A stretch of DNA of 64,000 nucleotides from Prochilodus magdalenae (GCA_024036415.1 JAMWET010004114.1:1-64000), one strand, 5' to 3'. Positions 37,160 through 48,665 are shown, counted from the stretch's first letter. The notes: generated by a model from the sequence alone, not told the origin. Made by a program: numbers and translations.

Positions 37160-38632
37160 ATGTGGACTGAGTGAGTGAGTAAGTGAGTGAGTGAGTGAGT
37201 GAGTGAGTGAGTGAGTGACTGAGTGACTGAGTGAGTAAGTGAGTAAGTGAGTGAGTGAGTAAGTGGGTAAGTGAGTGAGGGAGTAAGTGAGTGAGTGAGT
37301 GAGTGACTGAGTGAGTAAGTGAGTAAGTGAGTGAGTGAGTAAGTGGGTAAGTGAGTGAGGGAGTAAGTGAGTGAGTGAGTGAGTGAGTGAGTAAGTGGGT
37401 GAGTGACTGAGTGAGTAAGTGAGTAAGTGAGTGAGTGAGTAAGTGGGTAAGTGAGTGAGGGAGTAAGTGAGTGAGTGAGTGAGTGAGTGGATGAGTGAGT
37501 GAGTGAGTGAGTAAGTGGGTGAGTGAGTAAATGAGTGCATAAGTGAGTGAGTGGATGAGTGAGTGAGTGAGTGGGTAAGTGAGTGAGTAAGTGAGTGCAT
37601 AAGTGAGTGAGTGAGTAAGTGAGTGAGTGGGTGAGTGAGTGAAGGAGAAAGTGAGTGAGTGGATGAGTGAGTGAGTGAGTGAGTAAGTGAGTGGATGAGT
37701 GAGTGAGTGAGTGAGTGAGTGAGTGAGTGAGTGGATGAGTGAGTGAGTGAGTGAGTAAGTGAGTGGATAAGTGAGTGAGTGGGTGGGTAAGTGAGTGAGT
37801 GAGTGCATAAGTGAGTGAGTGGATGAGTGAGTGAGTGCATAAGTGAATGAGTGAGTGAGTGGATGAGTAAGTGAGTAAGTGAGTGAGTGGGTGTGTAAGT
37901 GAGTGAGTGAGTGAGTAAGTGAGTGCATGAGTGAGTGAGTGAGTGAGTGGATACGTGAGTGACTGAGTGAGTGAGTAAGTGAGTGAGTAAGTGAGTGAAT
38001 GAGTGAGTAAGTGAGTGAGTGAGTGAGTGGGTGAGTGAGTGAGGGAGTAAGTGAGTGAGTAAGTGAGTGAATGAGTGAGTAAGTGAGTGAGTGAGTGAGT
38101 GGGTGAGTGAGTGAGGGAGTAAGTGAGTGAGTGAGTAAGTGAGTGCATAAGTGAGGGAGTGGATGAGTGAGTGAGTAAGTGAGTGAGTAAGTGAGTGCAT
38201 AAGTGAGTGCATGAGTGAGTGAGTGAGTGAGTGAGTGGATGAGTGAGTGAGTGAGTGAGTGAGTGAGTAAGTGAGTGAGTGAGTGCGTAAGTGAGTGAGT
38301 AAGTGAGTGCATAAGTGAGTGAGTGGATGAGTGAGTGAGTAAGTGAGTGAGTAAGTGAGTGCATAAGTGAGTGAGTGAGTGAGTGAGTGAGTGGATGAGT
38401 GAGTGAGTGAGTGAGTGAGTAAGTGAGTGAGTGAGTGCGTAAGTGAGTGAGTAAGTGAGTGAGTAAGTGAGTGCATAAGTGAGTGAGTGAGTGAGTGAGT
38501 GGATGAGTGAGTGAGTGAGTGAGTGAGTGAGTGAGTGAGTGAGTGAGTGAGTGAGTGAGTGAGTGAGTGAGTAAGTGAGTGAGTAAGTGAGTGCATAAGT
38601 GAGTGAGTGGAATGAGTGAGTGAGTGGATGAG
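37160..38632. repeat. (GTGA)n array 1, about 1.47 kb
   Basis: Near-continuous GTGA on the plus strand, so the lrfn3 pre-mRNA would carry (UCAC)n. Variants GTAA, GGTAA, GGGA, GGATGA and GCATAA are spaced in larger repeating blocks. For example, an 80-100 bp block containing ACTGAGTGAGTAAGTGAGTA recurs from 37227. Minus-strand frames up to 497 codons read as Ser-Leu-Thr-His repeats. These come from the stop-free period and are not proteins. Confidence 0.97.
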
Positions 38633-39520
38633 ATGCCCGTTAATCACTAGTTAATCACAGGCTTAATAATTAATTAACAGCAATTAGCTTGAAAATGGTT
38701 AATAAGGGCATGACAATGGACATGCAACATGCCAAGGTATACAATGTATAACATACAGCTAAAAATACACCCTTGTTACTGTTTAATAAAGTAGTAATAA
38801 GCAACATATGAATAACCAACTGTCTTATTAAGACATAAAAAGGCCACCATCATAATGATGAACGTCAAAATAATTGTTTATCATGTGTTGCTATTGTTAA
38901 GATTTGAACAGGAGGTGAGAATGGAGAGAGAAAGACAGACGAGGAAAGAAAGAGAAAGAAACAGTAAGAACAAGAACAAACGATCGTTTCAGATTTGATA
39001 AAGACATAAAGCATAAAGCTCTGTATTATTGATGAAACGAGGCCAAATGTACAGAGTACAGAATGTGAGCATGAAGATCAGAAAATGTGAAATGGAGCGA
39101 TCAATTCAATTCGGTCACATTCGGTGGGTTTTATTGGCATCACCGTGGCGCTGCTCAGGCAATATTGGCTGTGCTGTGAACACAGAACAGCATCAGAGAT
39201 GAAATCATATATTACTGTACTGGTGACCAAACCGACTCCTGATTGAACGGTGCATAGCATTGTGACAGAAGTACTAACCCCTGCCATGCCTTAGCCAACA
39301 ATCAATACAGCAGCTACAATAGCTAATAATCAATAATGAACAACATCGGCTGCTCCCTTCCGGATGGACAGACCACCTACGGCCAAAGTTAATACACCTA
39401 ACACTCATTCATTCATACTTAAAGGAGCACTGTAGCCAAATTGAAAAATAGAACCATTGATACATCTGTCGTAAACATGGCTACTTGCCTCCTACGGAAT
39501 TCAGAACCATTTGCCATTTG
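38633..39520. other. Unique intron sequence between the GTGA arrays
   Basis: AT-rich sequence with purine-rich AGAAAGAGAAAGAAAC near 38935-38970. No gene or clear element seen. Confidence 0.5.
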
Positions 39521-39529
39521 TGCTTCCAC

Positions 39530-39752
39530 CAAAGAATTTTTCTCTCCGTGTTTAACCCACCCATGTAGTTAAACACCCACATTCACACCCACTAGGGGGC
39601 AGTGAGCACACTTGCCCAGAGTGGTGGGCAGCACTAATCATGGCGGCTGAGGAGCAGTAGGGGGTTCTGTGGCTTGCTGAAGCGGCCTACTTTCCACCCA
39701 GTGAACAACTGGATAGGCTCCAGCATCCCCACAACCCAGAAGGATGAAGCAG
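39530..39752 (+). mobile_element. SINE-like 3' part adjoining the second GTGA array
   Basis: Contains CACCCACTAGGGGGCAGTGA, CCAGAGTGGTGGGCAGC and GATAGGCTCCAGCATCCCCA, phrases common in fish retroposon tails. The first two also occur near 48060 (ACACACTAGGGGGCAGTGAG). It ends CAGAAGGATGAAGCAGTAA and runs directly into (GTGA)n. Confidence 0.55.
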
Positions 39753-40672
39753 TAAGTGAGTGAGTGAGTGAGTGAGTAAGTGCGTAAGTGAGTGAGTGAG
39801 TGAGTGAGTGAGTAAGTGCGTAAGTGAGTGAGTGAGTGTGTGAGTGAGTGAGTGAGTGAGTGAGTAGGTGGGTGGGTGAGTGAGTAAGTGAGTGCATAAG
39901 TGAGTGAGTAAGTGAGTGCATAAGTGAGTGAGTGAGTGAGTGAGTGAGTGAGTGAGTGAGTGAGTGAGTGAGTGAGTGGATGAGTGAGTGAGTGAGTGAG
40001 TGAGTGGGTGAGTGAGTGAGTGAGTGAGTGAGTGAGTGGATAAGTGAGTGAGTGGATAATTGAGTGAGTGAGTGAGTGGATGAGTGAGTGAGTGAGTGAG
40101 TGAGTGAGTTCATAAGTGAGTGAGTGGATGAGTGAGTGAGTGAGTGGATGAGTGAGTGAGTGAGTTCATAAGTGAGTGAGTGGATGAGTGAGTGAGTTAG
40201 TAAGTGAGTTAGTGCGTAAGTGAGTGGATGAGTGAGTGAGTGAGTAAGTGAGTGAGTAAGTGAGTGAGTGAGTGAGTGAGTGAGTGGGTGAGCGTGCGAG
40301 TGAGTGAGTGAGTTCATAAGTGAGTGAGTGGATGAGTGAGTGAGTTAGTAAGTGAGTGAGTGCGTAAGTGAGTGGATGAGTGAGTGAGTAAGTGAGTGAG
40401 TGTGTGAGTGAGTGAGTGAGTGAGTGAGTGAGTGAGTGAGTGAGTGAGTGAGTAAGTGAGTGAGTGAGTAAGTGAGTGAGTGTGTGAGTGAGTGAGTGAG
40501 TGAGTGAGTGAGTGAGTATGCGAGTAAGTGAGTGAGTGAGTGAGTGAGTGAGTGAGCATGCGAGTGAGTGAGTGAGTGAGTGAGTGAGTGAGTGGATGAG
40601 TGAGTGAGTGAGTAAGTGAGTGAGAAAGTGAGTGAGTGGATGAGTGAGTGAGCGACTGAGTGAGTTCTTTAA
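39753..40672. repeat. (GTGA)n array 2, about 0.9 kb
   Basis: Same motif and strand as array 1, with GTTCATAA, GCGTAA, GGATGA and GCATGCGA interruptions. It starts at the 3' end of a SINE-like sequence, which suggests the tail seeded the microsatellite. Long minus-strand frames are artefacts. Confidence 0.97.
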
Positions 40673-40740
40673 CCATGTTTAGTTCAGGCAACCAGAAAGG
40701 GTTCTATCATCACTCCAAAGAACATCTGTTGTACAAGAAG

Positions 40741-41015
40741 CAGCACTGAAACCTCATCCATGGCGGCTGGGCAGCAGTTGGTGGTTAAGTGTCTTGCTCA
40801 AGGGCAGCTCAAGTATAGCATTGTTGCCTCCCAGCAAGAAGGGTCTGGGTTCAATTCCTGCGTCCAGGCTTCTGTTTGTGTAGAGCTCGCAGGTTCTTTC
40901 CGTGTGTCTGTTTTGGGTTTCCTCCCACAGTCCAAAATACATGCAGACCATGTGATTAGTGATCCAACTTGCCCAAATAAGCTGCAAATAATACATCATG
41001 TGTAAACACCAGCAG
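40741..41015 (+). mobile_element. SINE-like retroposon fragment
   Basis: Carries TTGTTGCCTCCCAGCAAGAA, a B-box-like GGTCTGGGTTCAATTCCTG, then TTCCTCCCACAGTCCAAA and ATGCAGACCATGTGATTAG. This order is typical of a common fish tRNA-derived repeat. It may be the 5' part of the same element whose 3' part lies at 39.53-39.75 kb, split by the GTGA array, but that is inference. Confidence 0.6.
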
Positions 41016-42265
41016 TGCAGCCTATTATATTCCACCACAGATTTTTTAACAGTTGTCTAACAGCTTAAGAGTTGTTCTCTTATTCTATCCATTGTCTGGC
41101 TTGTCTGTTTCCGTTGAGACGTGTTTCTACGAGCCGAATTTCTCATGCGGGCAAACTAGAAAGAAGCGAGAACGGAGAACTGAACGGAGGAAAACTGTAG
41201 GAACCCCTGGCAAAGAACTGCTGGGACTCCGAGTTGAATAGCGTTAATAAGGGACATCAAAGGTAGGAGGAAACTGTGGGTAGCCAAAGGCGTGCGACTC
41301 CCTAAGCTTCAAACAATAAAGGGACCTTCCCTCAAGAAAAAAAAGGGGAAGAAGAAGAAGGAGAAGGTTTTTTTTTTTTTGTTTTACATATTTGCAAGTC
41401 ACTCTCTATTTATCTTTCATAGACGGCACCTACGCTGGCCATGGGCAAGTCTAGTGCACGCAGCCTTCACAGGTGAACGACTGGCCCTGAAACAGTCAAA
41501 TTACTTTTGACCTTCACGTTACGACACACTGTCTCTCACACACACTCATATACACCCACATCCACCCGCGCACACCCCTCTCCCGTGCGGTGCGAATATG
41601 ATGTGTGTTCCGCAGCAGGCCCTGCCGAGGTTGCGTATGAGTCATGCATTATTCAAGAGGGGATTTTTTCTGTCTAGCCTTTTCGACCACTGCTTCGTCT
41701 CTGTTTATCAGTGTTTCTGCAACGTGCCCCGGTGTACCGGCCCGATAAGATGAAGACCTCCTCGCCCTGGGTGGCTGTATATGTGCGAGTGAGTGTGTGT
41801 CTGTGTGTGTGTGTGTGTGTGTAAGGGCTTGACCGCGAGGCTAATCATGTGTAAAGTAAGTACTCATGGTTAATGGAGTGAGGGAGGTCGTGTATTTCAG
41901 TCACATTCGACGCACATCATCATTCAAACTGCCCACTACAGCAGTGATGTATGGGTAATAAACACTGAGCTGTATTGTGTGATGGACTCTCTGACACAGA
42001 ATAGCAAGAAAAAACGAGAATAGCAACAAAGCCTTTCCATTATTTCAGCGCACTATAAAGCTTTCTTAGCCATAGCAACATCAAAGACCATATAAACACA
42101 GAGTGGCCAGTTTATTGTCCGCCCATCCGACCATATCCCCACCTTGCTACTGTAGAGTTAGTAGCTAAAGTCCATCTGCTGCACAATTTGGCCATTTCCT
42201 TGACCAGGAATGCTCAAAGGCTAGCCATGTGGTCACCAACACAAATTTAACACACTTCATTTAGC
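41016..42265. other. Unique intron sequence with a short (TG)n
   Basis: Includes an A-rich patch (41330-41370), CA/TG-rich words near 41530-41580 and a (TG)n at 41795-41822. No gene is supported. Confidence 0.5.
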
Positions 42266-43500
42266 TAATCACAAGGATAGAGGACCGCTCTGCGGTCACC
42301 AGCTCTCCTCCTGGACATCCACCTTCCTGTAGGGTTCATCCTCTAACCCTAATCAAGCATACTTCATTCAGCTAATCAAGAACCTCAGTTGGTAAAAATT
42401 AGGTGAGGTCAATTAGGGTTGCAGCCCAAGTCTGGAGGTGGAGTAGATCTCCAGGAGAAGCCTTGGTGACCACTGCTCTAGCCCGGTAGTCTCAAAAACC
42501 TTCCTGTAAGTTCCACCTTTAACCTGAAGCTAGCACACTTCATTTAGCTAATTAAGACCTTTTGAAGGTAGCAATAAGACAAATGTATTACCACAAGGTG
42601 ACCACAAGGTGGCGGGTTGGTGATTAAACGTTGTGGAGTCCTTTAGCCTTCAGATAGACTTTCCTGTAGATTTCACCGTCTAACTCTAACCAAGCATACT
42701 TCATTCAGCTAATCAAGAACCTCTGTTGGTAACAATTAGTTAAAGTCAATTCGGGTTGCAGCCCAAGTCTGGAGAGAACTAGATCTCCAGCACAAGTCTT
42801 GCTGGCCACAGCTCTAGCACTACAGTCACTAAAACCTTCTTTTACCTTTCTGTAAGTTTCAGTTTTAACCCAAACCTGACACTCTTCATTTTGCTTATGA
42901 AGACATTTTGAAGGTAGCAATGAGATGAAAACTGCAGGCAGGGAAAAAGGAGGAGGGTTGCTGACCACAGCTCTAAGCCGTGCATTCCCCTAGCCCTGTG
43001 GTCAGCAACCCTCCTCCTGGAGATTCACCTTCCTGTAGGTTTCACCCTTTAACCCTAACCAAGCATACTTCAATCAGCTAATCAAAGACTTCAGAAGGCA
43101 GCAATTAGTCAAGGTCAATTAGGAGGTAGATCTCCAGGAAGATTGGTGACCTTTACTCTAGGCCTGTAGTCACTAAACCTCCTTCTAACTTTCTGTAAGT
43201 TTGACCTTTAACCCAAATCTAAAGCACTTCATTCAACTAATTACAAGCTTTTAAATGTAGCAATAAGGTAGAAACAGCAGGAAGGTGGACCACAAGGAAG
43301 AGGGTCGGTGACCAAACCTTGTGGATTCCTCTTGCCCTGTGGCCACAAACCCTCTACCTGCATCTACCTTCCTGCTGATTTCACCTTAAACCCAAATCTA
43401 ATGCACTTCATTTAACTAATTAAGACCTTCTGAAGGTAACAGTCGGGTGAAATTTGCAGGAAGGTTGATCTCAAGGAGGAGGGTTGGTGACCACAGTTCT
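42266..43500. repeat. Tandem repeat of about 350 bp, roughly 3.5 copies, each of two related halves
   Basis: Copies begin around 42290, 42640, 43003 and 43340 with phrases such as CACCTTCCTGTAGG and AACCCTAATCAAGCATACTT or close variants. They continue with GCTAATCAAGA, a GGTCAATTAGG segment and a TAGATCTCCAG segment. A related half-unit (ACCTTTAACC, ACTTCATTTAGCTAATTA) alternates at about 42487, 42832 and 43167. It resembles a dispersed fish repeat that duplicated locally. Confidence 0.75.
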
Positions 43501-43504
43501 AACC

Positions 43505-44185
43505 TTAACACCACTGTTAAGGTGTCCTTAACACCACTGGCAGAGAGGAGAGCCCTCAGCAAGCTGCTGCACATCATGGACAATGTTCACCATCCTCTGC
43601 ACAGCACGATCATCAGGCAGAGGAGCTCATTCAGTGGTAGGCTGCTGTCCCAGTCCTGCTCCACAGACAGACTCAGGAAGTCTTTTGTCCCTCAGGCCAT
43701 AAGACTGTTCAACTCCTCCCAGTACAGCAAATGAAAAACTCTGGACACTCTTTCATTCCGGTCCCTCCAATAGACACACCCCCATCTCTGCACACACTCC
43801 CTCCTCTGGACACACCCCCATCTCTGCACACACTCCCTCCTAAATGCCCTATTTCTATTTATTTCTATTTATATTGTATTATTCTACTCCATTCTGTACT
43901 GTTTACACATTTTGCACTGATAAATTATTTATATTACTGCGTATTTGCACTGTCTGTATGGCTGACAACAGCCATCTTCTTAATTTGCTTAGCAAATTGT
44001 TTACCACTACCTCCATTTATACTTTATACCTTACCCAGACACTAAGGACTCTATTTTTATACTTTCATACTTTATATTGTATCTCTGTCTCTATTTGTAC
44101 AATCTATCTTGCTTCTGTTGTTACTTCTGTATAGTTTGTATATCTGCTACTGGATGCCTTGAATTTCCCTCTGGGATCAATAAAG

Positions 44186-44226
<41 letters not shown>
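43505..44226 (+). mobile_element. LINE 3' end (CR1/L2/Rex1-like) with (ATCT)n tail
   Basis: Translation at 43530-43735 gives HIMDNVHHPLHSTIIRQRSS, then GRLLSQSCSTDRLRKSFVPQ and AIRLFNSSQ. This is the C-terminal pattern of fish non-LTR retrotransposon ORF2. A 3' untranslated region follows, ending TTTCCCTCTGGGATCAATAA and an (ATCT)n tract at about 44189-44226. It is heavily 5'-truncated, as usual for LINEs, and lies antisense to lrfn3. Confidence 0.85.
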
Positions 44227-44227
<1 letters not shown>

Positions 44228-44279
44228 ACCCTTGTACATTCCCACGCTGTATACTGGAGTTCAGGTTCCTGCCTAGGTA

Positions 44280-44400
44280 AGCACCCTACACTATACCAAT
44301 AGCGGTCCTTTGGCAAGACTCTGAACACTACCTTTGCCCTACTGTGTAAGGAACTGAAAGTCGATCTGGATGTGAGAGTGAAGAAGATGCATGTTCTAAA
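44280..44400 (+). mobile_element. Decayed SINE fragment
   Basis: CACTATACCAATAGCGGTCC, GGCAAGACTCTGAACACTAC and AGTCGATCTGGATG follow the order of the SINEs at 53.2 and 59.3 kb, diverged and without a tRNA head. Confidence 0.5.
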
Positions 44401-44429
44401 TGTGTCTGAGGTGTGTTAGATTTGGGTTT

Positions 44430-44580
44430 AAGGTGAAACCTGCAGGAAGGTAGATCTGCAGGAGGAGGGCTAGTCAACACAGGGCTAGAAGAATGCACAG
44501 GTTAAAGCTTGTGGTCAATAGCCCTCCTCCTGCAGACAAACCTCCTTCCTGCAGGTTTTCAAACCCACACTTCAGGGGTT
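44430..44580. repeat. Inverted repeat of the 42.3-43.5 kb unit
   Basis: GAAACCTGCAGGAAGGTAGA and CAGGAGGAGGGCTAGTC on the left face AATAGCCCTCCTCCTGCAGA and CCTTCCTGCAGGTTTTC on the right, about 60 bp apart. The arms are related to the tandem units ending near 43500. Confidence 0.65.
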
Positions 44581-44777
44581 GGTGACTGCTGCTCTTGTGT
44601 ATTCCTCTAGCCCTTTAACATGGTTGGGTTCTGACCTCCGAGCCACTCTTAGCTGGGTGTTTTGTAGGAGGCGGTCCACACAGAACCTAGCATTAACCCC
44701 TGATGCAGCTGACAGTACAGTGATGGAGATTGAGTATTCTGACAGTATAGCTCCACTGCGAATATACATCAGTTCTA

Positions 44778-45100
44778 ACTGAACACACAGTCTAGTCAAG
44801 GGTACCTACAAAGGGTGTGCATTTTGCAGGACGGGGAAAGAGGGGGAAAGCGAATGCCTACCCATCAAATGAATATATGAATTCGAATACTAATAAAAAT
44901 TATTCCTGTTCTGCCAATTAGCCCCTCTGACATAGCACACTAGTAATATGTCAGTGTAGAGGGGAATAGTCCCCCACCAGTCCCCCATTAGCTGTGGCCA
45001 CTATGCACCTACATGGCAAGAGAACCTTCTAAAATGCCTAAGGTGACTCACTGGTGTCACTTTCCTGAAAGGCTGCATTTGCAATGCTGTCCCTTCAATA
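44778..45100. mobile_element. Partial copy of the long-inverted-repeat element
   Basis: Matches 46505-46840 in the same orientation: ACACAGTCTAGTCAAGGGTA, ATTATTCCTGTTCTGCCAAT, ACATAGCACACTAGTAATAT, CACCTACATGGCAAGAGAAC and CTTTCCTGAAAGGCTGCA. Only one end is present. Confidence 0.7.
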
Positions 45101-45354
45101 CACGGCTTTCATGACAACTGACAACTGACATGCATAAACATACACAGCTTATCAAAACAGCTTATCATGTTTTGTATTTTGTATTTCTTGGATTATAGTG
45201 TTCTAACAAGAAACTGTGCAATATGCCTTCAAACTGAACGAGGTATATTGGTGTACAACAACAACAACAACATAACAAATCATTAAGTCATATGCATTAT
45301 TGTCATTTTCTGGCTTATTTCTATAGTATTTCCTGAGGTATGATATCTAATACA

Positions 45355-45795
45355 TATCGGTCTGATCTCTTTGTCTGAGCTGAACTGCTGCCCGTCCTGT
45401 GTGGCCTGATGCTGTTGCTACATCTGCTCTGACTGGGAGCCACTGGAAGCCTTTAACCACCACGGAGCTCCTGGCTGTCCTGCACTGTGCAAGTTTGGCC
45501 TGCGCCTGCTGACCCATCTTATGAACCACCAACATAATTACAGACTAATCAGACACTATACTCTGCTTTCTAGTGCTGTCCTGTATCTGGTGTTGACCTG
45601 AGGAGGATGGGTTCCCCCTTTGAGTCTTGGTTCCTCTTGAGGTTTCTTCCCTCCTAACTAAGGGAGTTCTTCCTTGCCACTGTCGCCCTCGGCTTGCTCA
45701 CTGGGGGCTCGAACACCAGATTAGATTCTTTGTAAAGCTGTTTTGTGACAGCATCTGTTGTAAAAAGCGCTATAAAAATAAATGTTGATTGATTG
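45355..45795 (+). mobile_element. LINE 3' untranslated region with TTGA tail
   Basis: Contains CTGTATCTGGTGTTGACCTG, GTTCCTCTTGAGGTTTCTTC, TTCCTTGCCACTGTCGCCCT and AAAAGCGCTATAAAAATAAA, ending in TGATTGATTGAT. I recognise this as a widespread teleost non-LTR retrotransposon 3' end. The clade is not certain. No ORF is kept; the minus-strand frame at 45347-45535 is incidental. Confidence 0.75.
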
Positions 45796-46496
45796 ATATC
45801 AAAATCTTACCAAGACATAACAGACACCACAAACAAATGTGAAATAACAAATGAAAAATTAACAAATGAATTATTACTAACAATTAGTGTTGGCCTGAAT
45901 ACCATTTTTTCTGGGCTCGGGAGATTGAACACCAATTTAGAAGTAAGTATTCAAAGCTTTGTTGAGGGAGAGTTGATATTTAATAAAACTCCGCTTGTTA
46001 AGCCATGATGTAGTGACTTCACATGCAGGTTGTAGTCTGTATTACACTGGTTGAGTCCAAAAAAGTAAAATTTTTTCATACTAGCTCTTTCCTTGTGATG
46101 AGAAGGAGAAGAGAAAATGTCTCCTGTTGATACAGTGAGTTACAGTTCGTAAACCAACGAAGAAAAACAAGGTGCTACTGGGCTCTAATGTTGGCTAGCT
46201 AGCTAACCTAGCTACTTTTAGATGCTACTGGCAAAGCCAATCTGGCCCTCTGCCGATACACGATATAGTCTGTAGGGCTTTTAGGGTGTTCCTTACTATG
46301 AAGCCATGTATTTGCATTTAGGTTGTCAGGCTTGTAAATCAGAAAAGGGCTGATGAAGATACCTAGCTATGTAGCTAAGGCGCAGCTAAGGCTAGCTTTA
46401 TTTTTATTTGCTTTAGCTGGAAAGTACATAAAACAGCTAATGACCGGAAACCTGAATATCAGGGTTCAGCGTGCTGGGTTTCTGGGTTTAGAAAGA
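45796..46496. other. Unassigned intron sequence, no gene seen
   Basis: AT-rich sequence with a TAGCTAGCTAGCTAACC cluster near 46190. No supported feature. Confidence 0.5.
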
Positions 46497-47561
46497 AACC
46501 TATAAAATGCACAGTCTAGTCCAAGGTTCCCACAAAGGGATTGTAGTGTGCAGGATGGGACAGTGGCATGGGGGGCGGTGGGTTGGGTGCAATGCCTACA
46601 TTCATCCAATATCTGAATACTCTGCTTCAGCCCTGCTAATAAACATGATCCCTGTTCTCCCAGTTAAACCCTCTAACATAGCACACCACTAACATGTCAG
46701 TGTGGTGGTGGATAGTCCACCACCGGAATAACTTCTGATCAGCTGTGGCCACTACAAGTGCACCTACATGGTAAGAGAACCAGCTAAAATGGCTAAGGTG
46801 ACACACTGGTGCCACTTTCCTGAAAGGCTGCAGAGTTTGATGTTGCCTCTTATCAGCAATAAACTTTAAGAATGCACCTTTATACATGTCTATATAGTTT
46901 TATGGCTGTTGTTGTGAAGTGATGGTGTGTAGCCTTAGCCTTTAATGTCATCAGTTTGTTTTATTGAAGGCTGGTCATTTAGCTAGCTTCAAAACTGTAG
47001 GAGTTAAAGATGGTTTGAATGAAGCGACATTGTAAACCCTGTGCTTCTTTCAGTTAGAGCAAATCAAAAAACAAGAGAAGATATAGACGAGTGCATTCTA
47101 CGGGTCTTTCTACATGCCCAGTCAAAACTCTGGGTTCATTAAAGCAGCCAAAAAGATTAAAAAAATAGCAGTGCTGACACTGCATGTTGTATTTACTCAT
47201 CTCTGTCTGTCCCTATGCATGACCCCTATTAGCATATACCTACAGATCAGGCAAAGATTGCAATGGCTGTCAAAACTTTGGGGACTGGGGACATCTAGAG
47301 CTGCCTTTAATACAAATGAGCAGGTTTTCTCTGCCAGAGTGAAATATCCTCCACCACACTGACATATTAGTGGTGTGCTATGTTAGAGGGGTTAACTGGG
47401 AGAACAGGGATCATGCATATTAGCAGGGCTGAAGCTGAGTATTCAGATATTGGATGATTGGGTAGGCATTGCACCCAAACCCCCCATGCCACTTCCCCAT
47501 CCTGCACACTACAATCCCTTTGTAGGAACCTTGGACTAGACTGTGTGTTTTATAGGTTGTT
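46497..47561. mobile_element. Foldback-type element with inverted repeats of about 215 bp
   Basis: The left arm (46497-46720) begins ACCTATAAAATGCACAGTCT. The right arm (47337-47561) is its reverse complement and ends TAGACTGTGTGTTTTATAGG. Matching stretches in the arms include AGTGTGCAGGATGGG, CCTGTTCTCCCAGTTAA and ACATAGCACACCACTAA. The centre has no recognisable transposase. A one-armed relative lies at 44.8 kb. The superfamily is unknown. Confidence 0.8.
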
Positions 47562-48004
47562 TATTTTTGAGGAAAGCAATAATGCACGTGTACACACCTG
47601 TACATAAGCTTCAGCAGCTACACAAATAATTCAGCTATACGTTCATCAAACCCCTTAATAGCTACACATGCTGCATACACACTTCCTTTGCAAGAACAGA
47701 TTCTTAGGTGTTCCTCAGGTAGCATATTCACACCTGTCATTTCCTACCACTCAAAATGTCGAGAGCCGGGTCATCTTAGCGAAGAGATGATTCTGAAATA
47801 GTAGAGGGAGCTTCAAGTATTGAACGCCCTTAAGATGACATGAGCTGAGATGATGCTTTTGATTGGATAAGAGACGTTGTTTGCATCACGGCCGCTTTTC
47901 TTAAAACCCCTGCAAAACCTAAAGAATACCTGTATGATGCCATTTTTGTTTAGTGCAGTTGTGCATAAGATAAGATACCATTTTGTGCCAATTGTGATTT
48001 TCAC

Positions 48005-48196
48005 ACAGAGGAATTTGTCTGCCTCATTTAACCTATCCGTGAAGTGAAACACCCACATACACACACTAGGGGGCAGTGAGCACACTTACCCGGAGCGGTG
48101 GGCAGCTCAGTCATTTTTGTCAGTTCAGGGAATCGAACCGGTAACCCTCCGGTCACAAGGCTGGTTCCCTAACCTCCAGCCTACGACTGCCCCCCA
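48005..48196 (-). mobile_element. tRNA-derived SINE, minus orientation
   Basis: Minus strand reads GGGGGGCAGTCGTAGGCTGG, AGGTTAGGGAACCAGCC, then the B-box-like GGTTCGATTCCCTGAA, and continues into CACTGCCCCCTAGTGTGT. This is a common fish SINE head and body. It is a retroposon, not a functional tRNA. Confidence 0.7.
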
Positions 48197-48318
48197 AAAT
48201 ATTTGCTAATAAGCAGAAGGGAAATAATGTATCACAGCTCATTACTTTAGAAATGCAAGTACAACTGTAAGGCTGAGGAAACATGCCCTGGAGCCCAGTT
48301 TCCTAAATATACTCATCA

Positions 48319-48665
48319 TCGAACGAATAGTGCTATAGGGAAGGAACAATAAATGATGATACATTGAAACTGATCTGGGCGATATTTATTAAGCTACCGA
48401 TACAGAAGTGGTGTCTCTCATTATGGTTTTGAATATTCTCACACAGTTCCTGCAGATTAAGCGGTAGGGGTGGAGATGGAGTGACACCAGATCTTCTGGA
48501 CATGTGACAACAGACAGGTCATCTTAGTGCTGACCACAGTGCCTCCACATACGGATTCATTGGTCATCTAAACCTCATGTCTCATGATGTCAAACCTACC
48601 CACCAAATTTTATTCCTGTTGGTTGATTCCTTCAGGCTGCAACTATTTATGCAAATGTTCTTTGA
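48319..48665 (-). mobile_element. Tc1-like relic, short
   Basis: Shares TTATTAAGCTACCGATACAG, GTGGTGTCTCTCATTATGG, GTCAAACCTACCCACC and ATTCCTGTTGGTTGATTCCT with the 62.3 kb copy of this family. The transposase core is missing. Confidence 0.7.

Noticed and set aside
37003..38647. Minus-strand frames up to 497 codons, Ser-Leu-Thr-His repeats
   Set aside because: They are translations of (TCAC)n, which has no stop codon in any frame; three overlapping frames are open at once and none has a start context or domain.
39634..40691. Minus-strand frames of 227 and 125 codons
   Set aside because: Same (TCAC)n artefact in the second array.
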